Source: Verrucomicrobiota bacterium
GTDB lineage: Bacteria; Verrucomicrobiota; Verrucomicrobiia; Chthoniobacterales; UBA10450
Assembly (NCBI GenBank): GCA_003219355.1
Contig: QHOQ01000065.1
Location: 1-22,994, forward strand
DNA: 22,994 bases
Direction of reading: 5' to 3'
Shown: positions 1-7,184 of the stretch, in pieces
How positions within the stretch are numbered: position 1 is the stretch's first letter
Layout of the letters: the number at the start of each line of letters is the position of its first letter
The notes under the pieces: model-generated
Told to the model about the DNA's origin: nothing
Databases searched by the model: none
The model's input: the letters and a program-made list of their open reading frames with translations, nothing else
Translations under genes and position numbers: made by a program

Positions 1-625
1 CAATGCTGTTTAGATAATTTGCGATCGCGCCCACGTTTTTTGCGATCGACCACTCGTTATCGTTGAGCACGACGATAAAGCGTTTGGTATGCGCGTTCAC
101 ATTGTTGAGCGCCTCGTAGCTGATGCCGCAGGTGAACGCGGCGTCGCCCGCCACGACCACGATATTCTCGTTGCCTCCCTTTAAATCGCGTCCCACCGCC
201 ATACCGAGCCCAGCTGAAAGCGCTGTCCCTGCGTGACCGGCGCCATAGCAATCATGCTCGCTTTCGGTTCGCAGAAGAAAACCATTGAGCCCGCCGTACT
301 GCCGCATCGTGGGAAAGCGATCGAGACGCCCGGTAAATATCTTGTGGACATAACCCTGGTGACTTACGTCCATGACAAATCGGTCTCGCGGTGTGTTGAA
401 AACGCGATGCAGCGCGATAGTCAGTTCGACTACGCCGAGATTCGGTCCAAGATGTCCGCCAGTTTGCGAAAGGACTCTGATCAGCTCATCGCGCACTTCT
501 TGCGCCAACTGCGGCAGATCTTGTTCGCGTAGCGCTTTGATGTCGGCAGGTGAACCGATCCCGTCGAGCAACCGCTTTGGCGCTGCCGCCGGTCCGGAGG
601 CCTCAGAAGAGTTTGATTTCATCAT
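1..625 (-). CDS. dxs: 1-deoxy-D-xylulose-5-phosphate synthase, N-terminal part (runs off window)
   Basis: Dxs condenses pyruvate and glyceraldehyde-3-phosphate using thiamine diphosphate, the first step of the MEP isoprenoid pathway in the cytoplasm. The frame is open from ATG at 625 (a second in-frame ATG is at 622) to the left edge, 208 codons. It shows the Dxs hallmarks DVSHQGYVHK (canonical DVGHQAYPHK), RQYGGLNGF, ESEHD, and a ThDP/Mg region ending in LNDNEWSIAKNVGA. The metal-binding motif reads GDA (residues 160-162) instead of the usual GDG, with the paired Asn 29 residues after the Asp, at 190, as in E. coli. The start overlaps the 3' end of xseB by 23 nt, so the two are probably co-transcribed. 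The divergent residues fit a Dxs clade I recall from Verrucomicrobia and Planctomycetes. The C-terminal transketolase domains lie outside the window. Confidence 0.93.
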   Translation of the reverse strand, partial: MMKSNSSEASGPAAAPKRLLDGIGSPADIKALREQDLPQLAQEVRDELIRVLSQTGGHLGPNLGVVELTIALHRVFNTPRDRFVMDVSHQGYVHKIFTGRLDRFPTMRQYGGLNGFLLRTESEHDCYGAGHAGTALSAGLGMAVGRDLKGGNENIVVVAGDAAFTCGISYEALNNVNAHTKRFIVVLNDNEWSIAKNVGAIANYLNSI

Positions 626-920
626 TTGTGTTTTCGGTTTCAGCCACTGCGTTGGCCGGTGCCGCCGGTTCTGGCGTCGCTTCAAAATCTTTCACGATCG
701 CCTTACCGGCGCTGTTGCGGGCAATGATCTCGATCTTTTGCTGGGCATTGGCAAGTCGTTCCTGGCAAATTTTTACCAAATTCATTCCCTCTTCATACCG
801 CACAATCAGATCTTCCAGCGGCAGTTTGCCCGATTCCATCTGCTCGACAATCGCTTCGAGCCGGTCGATCGCGCTCTCAAAGTTGAGCGCTGTCTCGCGC
901 TGCTTCGGTTTACTGCTCAC
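603..920 (-). CDS. xseB: Exodeoxyribonuclease VII small subunit
   Basis: XseB is the small subunit of exonuclease VII, which with XseA degrades single-stranded DNA in both directions. The N-terminal part has the family signature NFESAIDRLEAIVEQMESG followed by LPLEDLIVRYEEGM and a long helix rich in Gln and Ala (roughly residues 10-65). The remaining ~40 residues are a low-complexity Ala/Pro/Glu tail, making it longer than the usual ~80 residues. The start is uncertain: GTG at 920 is used here, TTG at 926 is also in frame, and neither has a clear Shine-Dalgarno. Its end overlaps dxs, a common bacterial arrangement. No xseA is visible in the window. Confidence 0.9.
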   Translation of the reverse strand: MSSKPKQRETALNFESAIDRLEAIVEQMESGKLPLEDLIVRYEEGMNLVKICQERLANAQQKIEIIARNSAGKAIVKDFEATPEPAAPANAVAETENTNDEIKLF

Positions 921-1030
921 GGGCAAACGGGGAATTAAGCACAGCCCTGTCCCAGAGAAAAGTGCGACTTCTGGCCGAACGGCTTGCCTTTACAGCGGCC
1001 CGCATGAAGCCAACGCATCTGCATTGACAG

Positions 1031-1543
1031 CTATTTGGCGTCCGCTTTTGGCAGTGGCAACGAGGCCTGGCCAAACACATATCGCCAGCCGGTCGGAGTG
1101 CGAACGTACGTATCGCTGAACCACAACTTGTAATCGACTGGGTTGCCCTCTTGCACTGCCTTGATCCACAAAAGCGCCGTCACCACAGCCGTATCACTCC
1201 ATACTCGCACCTTTTGGGAACCCGCTTCCTCCTCTTGGTGCTCATAGATCACTTGCTTCTCTCTCGCTGCCTTCAGCAGTTCGCCTTTGCCATACGCTTT
1301 GCCGCGGCCAGTTACCAAAGCGAAATCTTCGGCCAGAATCCGATCCATCGTCGCGGCATTGTTCTCTTTAACTGCGTTCTGATATTGGGTATCTAGCGCT
1401 GCAACGGCCTTTATGTCGTCTGCGGGCGATGCATTCACGTCGGTCATCGAAATCAAAACCGTGATTGCGGTCCCCAGCATAAGTTGTGCAAGCCTTGAGA
1501 ACCGCCAAATGCCATCATGTCGGGATAGACTAAATGAGATCAT
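1031..1543 (-). CDS. Exported NTF2-like (DUF4440/SnoaL-type) protein
   Basis: A 170-residue protein with a hydrophobic N-terminal segment (about residues 18-33) and a plausible signal-peptidase site near VNA-SP (residues 36-40), so probably secreted or periplasmic. The mature part resembles small NTF2-fold DUF4440 proteins: an N-terminal helix (IKAVAALDTQYQNAVKENN), AATMDRILAEDFALVTGRGK, then strands ending in WRYVFGQASLPL. Members of this superfamily include enzymes and ligand-binding proteins, and no catalytic residues can be assigned here. It stands alone, about 60 nt downstream of gcvH and 110 nt from xseB, so it may be read with the gcv genes or by itself. The specific function is unknown. 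Confidence 0.75.
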   Translation of the reverse strand: MISFSLSRHDGIWRFSRLAQLMLGTAITVLISMTDVNASPADDIKAVAALDTQYQNAVKENNAATMDRILAEDFALVTGRGKAYGKGELLKAAREKQVIYEHQEEEAGSQKVRVWSDTAVVTALLWIKAVQEGNPVDYKLWFSDTYVRTPTGWRYVFGQASLPLPKADAK

Positions 1544-1605
1544 GTTTGGCTTTTGTTTAACGACCGATCGAGATCAGGGCGACTTAGCGATGTCTTTTTT
1601 TGCGT

Positions 1606-1983
1606 CTAACCGATCTGTTGTCGATAGGCCGCAGCGTCTTTCAACTGTTTGAGATCGTCCGGGTTATCGATCTTCAAGACGAAGATCCAGCCCTCGCCAA
1701 ACGGCTCGCGGTTAAGCAAACCGGGATCGGCTTCGAGTGCTTTATTCACCTCGACCACCGTTCCTTTCGCCGGCGCATAAATGTCGCTCGCCGCTTTGAC
1801 GGACTCAACCACAGCGATGGCTTCACGCGCATTCACTTGTCGATCCATTTTCGGCAGTTCGACGTAAACCACATCAGTCAGCTCCGATTGCGCATGATCG
1901 GTGATCCCGACGCGAACATTCTCACCTTCGCGGCGAATCCATTCATGGGTCTCGGTGTAAAGTAAATCGTCGGGGACGTTCAT
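1606..1983 (-). CDS. gcvH: Glycine cleavage system H protein
   Basis: GcvH is the lipoyl-carrier of the glycine cleavage complex, shuttling the aminomethyl group from GcvP to GcvT and then to the lipoamide dehydrogenase. At 125 residues it has the typical length. The start YTETHEWIR, the segment GITDHAQSELTDVVYVELP, and the lipoylation motif VESVKAASD are all conserved; the lipoyl lysine is K63 (K64 in E. coli). The C-terminal GWIFVLKI also fits. Its ATG overlaps the gcvT stop as ATGA, so translation is probably coupled. No gcvP is present in the window. Confidence 0.97.
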   Translation of the reverse strand: MNVPDDLLYTETHEWIRREGENVRVGITDHAQSELTDVVYVELPKMDRQVNAREAIAVVESVKAASDIYAPAKGTVVEVNKALEADPGLLNREPFGEGWIFVLKIDNPDDLKQLKDAAAYRQQIG

Positions 1984-3080
1984 GATTTTTTGTAGAGCGG
2001 TTTCTTCTCGATTGTGGCTGGAAACTTTTGGCCGCGAATCTCGATGTCGATTCTGGTTCCGATCTTCGCGTGCGGCGCGGACACGTATGCCATGCCGATG
2101 CCGTAATTCAAGCTTGGAGAAAGCGTGCCGCTCGTCACTTCGCCGACCCGTTCGTCCTTGTCGAAAACCGGATAATGCGGCCGTGGGGGCGGGCCTTTCG
2201 CCTGCATGCGAAACGCCACTAGATTTTCGGGTGAACCATTTTCTTTCATCTTCGACACCACTTCTCGACCAATGAAATTTGGCTTCGTCAGATCGACAAA
2301 AAAACCAAGGCCGGCTTCGATTGGATTGCGTTCCGGCGAAAGGTCGGAGCCGTTGAGTGGATAACAGACTTCAAGTCTTAATGTGTCGCGCGCGCCGAGA
2401 CCGCATGGTTTGATTCCAAACGCTTTGCCTTTCTCAAGAGCAGCGTTCCAAAACTTCGCCGCATCTCCCGCTCGAAAGAAAACTTCCACCCCATCTTCGC
2501 CGGTGTAGCCGGTGCGTGCGACCGAAACGCTTGTTCCATCGAACGGAAGATCGACAATGCGATTTCGTCCCGGCGGATCGCTATCTTTGCCAAAGAGCGC
2601 CCGAAACAGTTCCACCATGCGTGGTCCTTGAATGGCAACGCCGCCAAAATCGGCGCTGCGATTCTTTAGGCCGACATCCTTTGCTCGATGTCGATTCAGC
2701 CAGGCGAAGTCTTCGTCCGTGCGCGCGGCATTCACGACGAGCAGAAACATCTGCCCCTCGATCCGATAAACGATCAAATCATCAACGATTCCGCCGCGTT
2801 CGTTGAGGAGAAAAGTATAATGACCCTGGCCGATCTCCAACTTGTCGATGTTGTTGGTGAGCATTGTGTTCAGCCATTCGGCAGCTGCCGGACCGCTGAC
2901 GAGCAATTGTCCCATGTGCGAAATATCGAAGATGCCGACGTTGTTTCGCACAGCCTGATGTTCCTCGATGATGCTGGTGTACTGCACCGGCATGAGCCAG
3001 CCGCCGAACGGGATAATTTTCGCGCCGCGCTGCACATGCTCTTGGTACAGCGGTGTGGTTTTTTGCGCGGTTTCGCTCAC
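1980..3080 (-). CDS. gcvT: Glycine cleavage system T protein (aminomethyltransferase)
   Basis: GcvT transfers the aminomethyl carbon from lipoyl-GcvH to tetrahydrofolate, releasing ammonia and giving 5,10-methylene-THF. The 366 residues match the family length. Conserved features are TPLYQEHVQRGAKIIPFGGW near the N-terminus, GIFDISHMGQ (residues 49-58), NERGGIVDD with the catalytic-site Asp pair at 100-101, GYTGEDGVE, and GLGARDTLRLE. The start is GTG at 3080, in agreement with the conserved N-terminus; no strong Shine-Dalgarno precedes it. It is followed directly by gcvH with a 4-nt overlap. The leader contains an inverted-repeat element (3108-3164) rather than a recognisable glycine riboswitch. 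Confidence 0.97.
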   Translation of the reverse strand: MSETAQKTTPLYQEHVQRGAKIIPFGGWLMPVQYTSIIEEHQAVRNNVGIFDISHMGQLLVSGPAAAEWLNTMLTNNIDKLEIGQGHYTFLLNERGGIVDDLIVYRIEGQMFLLVVNAARTDEDFAWLNRHRAKDVGLKNRSADFGGVAIQGPRMVELFRALFGKDSDPPGRNRIVDLPFDGTSVSVARTGYTGEDGVEVFFRAGDAAKFWNAALEKGKAFGIKPCGLGARDTLRLEVCYPLNGSDLSPERNPIEAGLGFFVDLTKPNFIGREVVSKMKENGSPENLVAFRMQAKGPPPRPHYPVFDKDERVGEVTSGTLSPSLNYGIGMAYVSAPHAKIGTRIDIEIRGQKFPATIEKKPLYKKS

Positions 3081-3107
3081 GCGGGCAAGCTAGGCGTCGA
3101 CAAAAAA

Positions 3108-3164
3108 TAGCGCAAGCGTCCCGCTTGCGATCTGTTTTATTTCGCAACTGAGACGCTTGCGCTA
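3108..3164. repeat. REP-like palindromic element between gcvT and the rhomboid-like gene
   Basis: Perfect 13-bp inverted arms TAGCGCAAGCGTC (3108-3120) and GACGCTTGCGCTA (3152-3164) flank a 31-nt spacer. The left arm also belongs to a tight hairpin, CGCAAGCG/CGCTTGCG with a 3-nt loop (3111-3129). The core octamer therefore occurs three times in 57 nt and can form two exclusive stem-loops. This structure resembles bacterial REP/BIME elements. It lies 28 nt upstream of the gcvT start and 14 nt upstream of the rhomboid-like ATG. Confidence 0.7.
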
Positions 3165-3178
3165 CTTTGGCCCAAATC

Positions 3179-3961
3179 ATGACCTGGCTGGACAAACTCG
3201 AACGGCGTTTTGGTTTTCTCGGAATCCCTGGTCTAACTCGCATCCTGGTTGGGTTCACCGCGCTGGTTTTTGCTTTGGCCTGGTTAGCGCCCGGTTTTGC
3301 CTCGATGCTTGATCTCGACGCGGGGCAGATCCGCCATGGCGAAGTTTGGCGATTGTTCACTTACATTTTCATTCCACAAACGCTCAGTCCGTGGTGGATC
3401 CTTTTTGCTCTCTGGTTTCTTTGGTGGATTGGCGACGGTCTCGAACAGGCGTGGGGGGCGTTTCGGCTGACGCTCTATTTCTTGGTCGGCATGATCGGCA
3501 CCACCGCCGCCGCATTTTTCTTCGGCGCCAGATTTTCTAATTCAATGCTCTTTGCGTCTTTGTTTTACGCGTTTGCGCGATTTTATCCTGACCAGGTGAT
3601 CTACGTCTTGTTTATCCTGCCAGTGAAGATCAAATGGATGGCGTGGGCGCTCGCTGCGTTGCTGTTCGTCCGATTTTTCCTCGGGCCAATGTCGTACCGC
3701 ATGGCGGTGGTGGCCGCATTCGCGAATTATCTGATCTTTTTCGGCCCGGAGATCATTTACGAGGCGCGGCATCGCGGTGAACTCTCGGCGCGCCGTAAGC
3801 GTTTTGCTCGCCAGTCTCGCAGCGAAGCCGAACCATTGCACAAATGTGCGATTTGCGGCGCGACGGAATTGAGCGACCCAAATCTCGACTTCCGCGTTGC
3901 CCGCGACGGCGAAGAATATTGCGTCGCCCATTTGCCCCGCGCGCAAAGCCCCGCGCGCTAG
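3179..3961 (+). CDS. Rhomboid-like multi-pass membrane protein with C-terminal Cys/His cluster
   Basis: A 260-residue protein with about six hydrophobic segments (roughly 21-42, 70-85, 98-115, 120-150, 155-170, 175-190) and a basic cytoplasmic tail. The rhomboid fold is suggested by HGEVWRLFTYIFIP (53-66), the WWIGDGLEQAWG segment (82-93), and LPVKIKWMAWALA (147-159). The catalytic GxSG motif of rhomboid proteases is missing: the expected region reads GARFSNSM (116-123), and no second catalytic His is apparent in the last segment. The C-terminus carries CAIC (223-226) with C248 and H251, a possible zinc-binding site. It is probably a non-protease rhomboid relative of unknown role. ATG at 3179 is preferred over an upstream TTG at 3167. 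The next gene, hemQ, starts 68 nt later. Confidence 0.75.
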   Translation: MTWLDKLERRFGFLGIPGLTRILVGFTALVFALAWLAPGFASMLDLDAGQIRHGEVWRLFTYIFIPQTLSPWWILFALWFLWWIGDGLEQAWGAFRLTLYFLVGMIGTTAAAFFFGARFSNSMLFASLFYAFARFYPDQVIYVLFILPVKIKWMAWALAALLFVRFFLGPMSYRMAVVAAFANYLIFFGPEIIYEARHRGELSARRKRFARQSRSEAEPLHKCAICGATELSDPNLDFRVARDGEEYCVAHLPRAQSPAR

Positions 3962-3967
3962 GTAGTA

Positions 3968-3984
3968 GCGATTGACTCAATCGC
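3968..3984. repeat. 17-nt near-perfect palindrome
   Basis: GCGATTGA and TCAATCGC are exact reverse complements around a single central C, in the 68-nt gap between the rhomboid-like gene and hemQ. The loop is too short for a stable hairpin as written. It could be a dimeric protein-binding site or one copy of a dispersed palindromic repeat. There is no T-run, so it is not a typical terminator. Confidence 0.5.
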
Positions 3985-4029
3985 CTCGCTAAAGCTTGAC
4001 CGCAATTTCTTCGGGCGGAGACTAGCGCG

Positions 4030-4851
4030 ATGACTGACAAGAACACGGCGCTCGTTCCCGAAGAAGGCTGGCATTGTCTGCACCTTTTCTATCGGATCGA
4101 GTACGGACAATGGCAACTGCTCAGTCGCGAAGAACAGAATGCGGCGAAAACGAATCTTGCGTCGCTTGTGCAGGAAATGCGGGCGATGGATTCGACGCAG
4201 CTGCTCACCCTCAGCATCGTGACGCCAAAGGCGGATCTCGGCTTTATGCTAATCACGCCGGATCTGCACAACGCTAATAAGTTCGACAAGCAATTGTCTC
4301 TCTCGTTGGGCGCCGATGTCCTGACACCGGTATACAGCTATCTGTCGCTCACGGAGGAGAGCGAGTACATCACGACGGAGGAAGAATACGCACAGACCCT
4401 CGAGAAGGAGCAAAACATCAAGCTGGATTCGGAGAAATTCGTGGAAGCAATGACTTCGTTTCGCGAGCGAATGAAACATTATCGGCAGGAGCGCGTTTAT
4501 CCGACGCTGCCCGATTGGCCGGTGGTTTGCTTTTATAATATGAGTAAACGTCGCGGCGAGCGGCGAAATTGGTACGCGCTTCCGTATGAAGACCGCCGCA
4601 AGTTAATGAAAGGTCATGCAAGCGTGGGCCGTGAGTTTGCCGGCAAAGTAAAGCAGCTCATTAGTGGTTCGACCGGGCTGGATGACGCGGAGTGGGGCGT
4701 GACGCTATTTGCGCGCGATACATTTCAGATCAAGGCGATCGTTTACAAAATGCGTTTCGATCCGGTGAGCGCTGAGTACGCGGACTTCGGCGAATTTTAC
4801 ATTGGGATCCAACTGCCGCTCGACGAATTATTCCGACGATTGCAACTTTGA
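4030..4851 (+). CDS. hemQ: Coproheme decarboxylase HemQ (chlorite-dismutase family)
   Basis: HemQ decarboxylates coproheme III to heme b, the last step of the coproporphyrin-dependent heme pathway. The 273 residues have the two-part ferredoxin-like chlorite-dismutase layout: an N-terminal half beginning GWHCLHLFYRIEYGQW and a C-terminal half with the conserved stretch MSKRRGERRNWYALP (171-185). Functional residues align with those of Geobacillus/Listeria HemQ: Tyr169 (radical Tyr), Lys173, and proximal heme-ligand His196 in LMKGHASVGREF. The Tyr-to-His spacing of 27 matches. The expected YPM reads YNM here. A GGAG about 9 nt upstream supports ATG at 4030. No ferrochelatase or other heme genes are nearby; tRNA-Ser follows. 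Confidence 0.88.
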   Translation: MTDKNTALVPEEGWHCLHLFYRIEYGQWQLLSREEQNAAKTNLASLVQEMRAMDSTQLLTLSIVTPKADLGFMLITPDLHNANKFDKQLSLSLGADVLTPVYSYLSLTEESEYITTEEEYAQTLEKEQNIKLDSEKFVEAMTSFRERMKHYRQERVYPTLPDWPVVCFYNMSKRRGERRNWYALPYEDRRKLMKGHASVGREFAGKVKQLISGSTGLDDAEWGVTLFARDTFQIKAIVYKMRFDPVSAEYADFGEFYIGIQLPLDELFRRLQL

Positions 4852-4867
4852 TTTGTTGTTCCCAAAC

Positions 4868-4955
4868 GGATGGGTGACAGAGCGGTCTATTGTGCACGCC
4901 TGGAAAGCGTGTGTGCCGAAAGGCACCCGGGGTTCGAATCCCCGCCCATCCGCCA
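4868..4955 (+). tRNA. tRNA-Ser (anticodon GGA)
   Basis: A full cloverleaf can be drawn: acceptor stem GGATGGG/CCCATCC, anticodon stem CACGC/GCGTG around loop CTGGAAA with anticodon GGA at 4902-4904, and a T arm CGGGG-TTCGAAT-CCCCG. The long class II variable arm GTGCC-GAAA-GGCAC is expected for serine. The discriminator is G, and CCA is encoded at 4953-4955. It lies 16 nt after hemQ on the same strand and reads UCC/UCU codons. Confidence 0.97.
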
Positions 4956-4989
4956 CGCGCGCGTCACGTGCGAGCCGACTAGCTTTTCT

Positions 4990-5667
4990 TCACTCGCGGC
5001 GATCAAACACAGAAAGGTCCTGCCGCAATTTGACCATGCTGCCGTGGGGCAAAACGCCGCGAAAATTCACGCCCGGATAAATCATGCAATCGTGGCCCAG
5101 GACCGAGCCCGGGTTAATTACGGCGTTGCAGCCAATCTCCGTTCGATCGCCGACGATCGCGCCGAATTTTGTCAGTCCGGTTGCGATATTGCCGTCGGGT
5201 GTAACGACGGCAATATCGCTATGATCGAGTTTTACGTTCGAGAGAATCACGCCTGCGCCGAGATGAGCGTGGTATCCAAGGATTGAATCGCCGACATAAT
5301 TAAAATGCGGCACCTGCACTTCGTCGAAAAGGATGCAATTTTTGAATTCGCAAGAGTTCCCCATCACCACGCCATCGCCGGCGATCACGTTCTCACGCAC
5401 GTAACAGCCGCTTCGAACCTGGCAATTTTCGCCGATCCATGCCGGGCCTTTTAACACCGCGCCTTGCTCGACCACCGTCCCGCGCCCAATGAAGACATGG
5501 TTGCTGATGAAAGGTTTTCCCACCAGTTGGCCGAGGACGCCCGGCCTCAGGCGAAATTGCAAATAACTCGCGATTTGCTTGAGCGCATCCCAAACGTAAT
5601 TCTGCTTCTCGAACAACTTCGAATGGGCCGTGTGCTCGAGATCTAGAAATTCAGCAGGTGCAAACAT
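4990..5667 (-). CDS. Left-handed beta-helix hexapeptide protein, GlmU acetyltransferase-like
   Basis: A 225-residue protein with an N-terminal helical segment (about 1-50) followed by many hexapeptide turns such as ISNHVFIGRGTVVEQGAVLKGPAWIGENC (54-82). The stretch CEFKNCILFDEVQVPHFNYVGDSILG followed by LGAGVILSN resembles the acetyltransferase half of GlmU (canonical VPHLSYIGD, IGAGTI). The uridylyltransferase Rossmann domain of GlmU is absent. It is therefore probably an acyltransferase or structural relative acting on a nucleotide sugar, with the exact substrate unknown. It starts 6 nt after cysS and shares its strand, so it is likely the last gene of that transcript. It converges on the tRNA-Ser side. 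Confidence 0.75.
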   Translation of the reverse strand: MFAPAEFLDLEHTAHSKLFEKQNYVWDALKQIASYLQFRLRPGVLGQLVGKPFISNHVFIGRGTVVEQGAVLKGPAWIGENCQVRSGCYVRENVIAGDGVVMGNSCEFKNCILFDEVQVPHFNYVGDSILGYHAHLGAGVILSNVKLDHSDIAVVTPDGNIATGLTKFGAIVGDRTEIGCNAVINPGSVLGHDCMIYPGVNFRGVLPHGSMVKLRQDLSVFDRRE

Positions 5668-5673
5668 TTTTGA

Positions 5674-7089
5674 TTAAGCACCGGCGCGTCGCGTAATCTT
5701 CTGCCCATCCTTCGTATCGCGCGCTTCCCAGCCGAGCGCATTCAATTTGTCGCGCAATTCATCGCTTTTCGGGAAATCTTTTGCAAGCCTCGCTTGCGTG
5801 CGCGCTTCGGCGAGCTCCGCGACCTCGGGCGGAGGAGGTCCTGCTTCCTCTTCAATAGTGAGCACGCTGTTTGCGCGCTGCCACCATTCTAACCACGCAT
5901 TTGCTGCGGCGGCATCGAGTTCGTTTCGATCGATTGCGCGATTTGTTTCCCGAATCGATTCGAACAAGAAGCCAAGCGCTGCGGAAATGTTCAGGTCGTC
6001 ATCAAGCGCTTCTTCGAATTCTGAGGTAGGGGTGGCGCGCTGCGCCGTCCCTACCAGTTTTTTTTCTTCATCGGCGGTTTCGCGCAGTCGCACCAGCCAA
6101 TCATCGATTCGGCCTAACGACTCGCGTGCTTCATTCATGCCGTCCCAGGTGAAATTAAGCGGCGCGCGATAGTGCACCCGCATCAGGGCGTAGCGAATTT
6201 CGCGGCCGGTGTAACCCTTTTCCAAAAGATTCGGCAGCGTATAAAAATTACCGAGCGATTTGGACATCTTCTGTCCGTCGACCAGCAGATGTGCGCAGTG
6301 TAGCCAGAAACGCACGAATTTTTTTCCGGTGACCCCTTCCGTCTGCGCGATCTCCGCTTCATGATGCGGGAAAATGTTATCGACGCCGCCGCAGTGAATA
6401 TCGATCTCGTCGCCGAGTAACGCGGTCGCCATCGCACTGCATTCGATGTGCCAACCGGGACGGCCGCGGCCCCACGGACTTTCCCAGCCAACATCGCCGT
6501 CTTCTTCATCCCACGCTTTCCAGAGCGCGAAATCGCCGATGTGTTCCTTGTCATACTCGTCATGTTTCACCCGGCCGGTCGATTGCAATTGTGTAAGATC
6601 GAAATGGGCGAGTTTTCCGTAACCCGGAAATTTGTTAATGCGAAAATAGACTGATTTGTCTTCGGCTTGATAGGCGAGACCGCGTGAGATGAGGATGGCG
6701 ATCATCTCAATCATCTTATCGATGTAACGCTGGTTGGTGGCGGCGGGAAACTCATCTGCCGGTTTAATCCGCAATGTTTCGATATCTTCAAAGAACGCTT
6801 CTTTAAATTGCGCGGTGGATTCTGTGAGAGGAATTCCAGACTCGCGGGCGCTGCGAATCGTTTTGTCATCGACGTCGGTGATGTTCATGACGCGATGTAC
6901 CTTGTAACCGCGTAGCTCAAGGTGCCGCTGGAGCAAATCCTCGAAGACATACGCACGAAAATTTCCGATATGCGCGCGGCTGTAGACCGTTGGTCCGCAG
7001 GTGTAGATGTCGACCTTGCGTCCGGTTGCGTCGCGCGGCTCGAAATTCTCGATCTGCCGCGAGTAGGTGTTAAAAAAACGCAGCGGCAT
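5674..7089 (-). CDS. cysS: Cysteinyl-tRNA synthetase
   Basis: CysS is a class I aminoacyl-tRNA synthetase that charges tRNA-Cys. The 471 residues match the family. Visible signatures are FFNTYSRQIENF, YTCGPTVY with Cys31, the HIGH-type motif HIGN (40-43), VMNITDVDDKT, and KMSKS (274-278). The zinc ligands align with E. coli: Cys31, Cys217 (WHIECSAM), His242 and Glu246 (FPHHEAE). The C-terminal GWEARDTKDGQ fits the anticodon-binding end. It follows ispF after 95 nt that contain an imperfect inverted repeat, and it runs directly into the hexapeptide-repeat gene. Confidence 0.97.
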   Translation of the reverse strand: MPLRFFNTYSRQIENFEPRDATGRKVDIYTCGPTVYSRAHIGNFRAYVFEDLLQRHLELRGYKVHRVMNITDVDDKTIRSARESGIPLTESTAQFKEAFFEDIETLRIKPADEFPAATNQRYIDKMIEMIAILISRGLAYQAEDKSVYFRINKFPGYGKLAHFDLTQLQSTGRVKHDEYDKEHIGDFALWKAWDEEDGDVGWESPWGRGRPGWHIECSAMATALLGDEIDIHCGGVDNIFPHHEAEIAQTEGVTGKKFVRFWLHCAHLLVDGQKMSKSLGNFYTLPNLLEKGYTGREIRYALMRVHYRAPLNFTWDGMNEARESLGRIDDWLVRLRETADEEKKLVGTAQRATPTSEFEEALDDDLNISAALGFLFESIRETNRAIDRNELDAAAANAWLEWWQRANSVLTIEEEAGPPPPEVAELAEARTQARLAKDFPKSDELRDKLNALGWEARDTKDGQKITRRAGA

Positions 7090-7097
7090 TTTTACTT

Positions 7098-7177
7098 GTT
7101 ATATCGAGCGGACTCGAGACATCTCTGGTTGCTTTCCGAATAATCATTAGCGATTCCTCGACGTCGCTCCGAATGAC
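7098..7177. repeat. Imperfect inverted-repeat (MITE-like) element between ispF and cysS
   Basis: The arms at 7098-7126 and 7149-7177 are 29 nt each and pair at 20 of 29 positions by manual alignment, around a 22-nt spacer. The shared blocks are GAGCG, TCGAG and ATC. The right arm also contains the palindrome CGACGTCG. The 'CTCGAC...CTCCGAATGAC' wording resembles an intergenic repeat I recall from environmental bacterial genomes. It fills most of the 95-nt ispF-cysS gap. Confidence 0.55.
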
Positions 7178-7184
7178 AAACAAC

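Noticed and set aside
372..1119. Two long plus-strand open frames of about 190 codons each
   Set aside because: They lie antisense to dxs and xseB, whose protein sequences are clearly recognisable; the plus-strand products are Arg/Ser-rich with no family resemblance.
3081..3178. Glycine riboswitch upstream of gcvT
   Set aside because: The spacer is under 100 nt, is largely filled by the palindromic element, and shows no recognisable glycine aptamer core.
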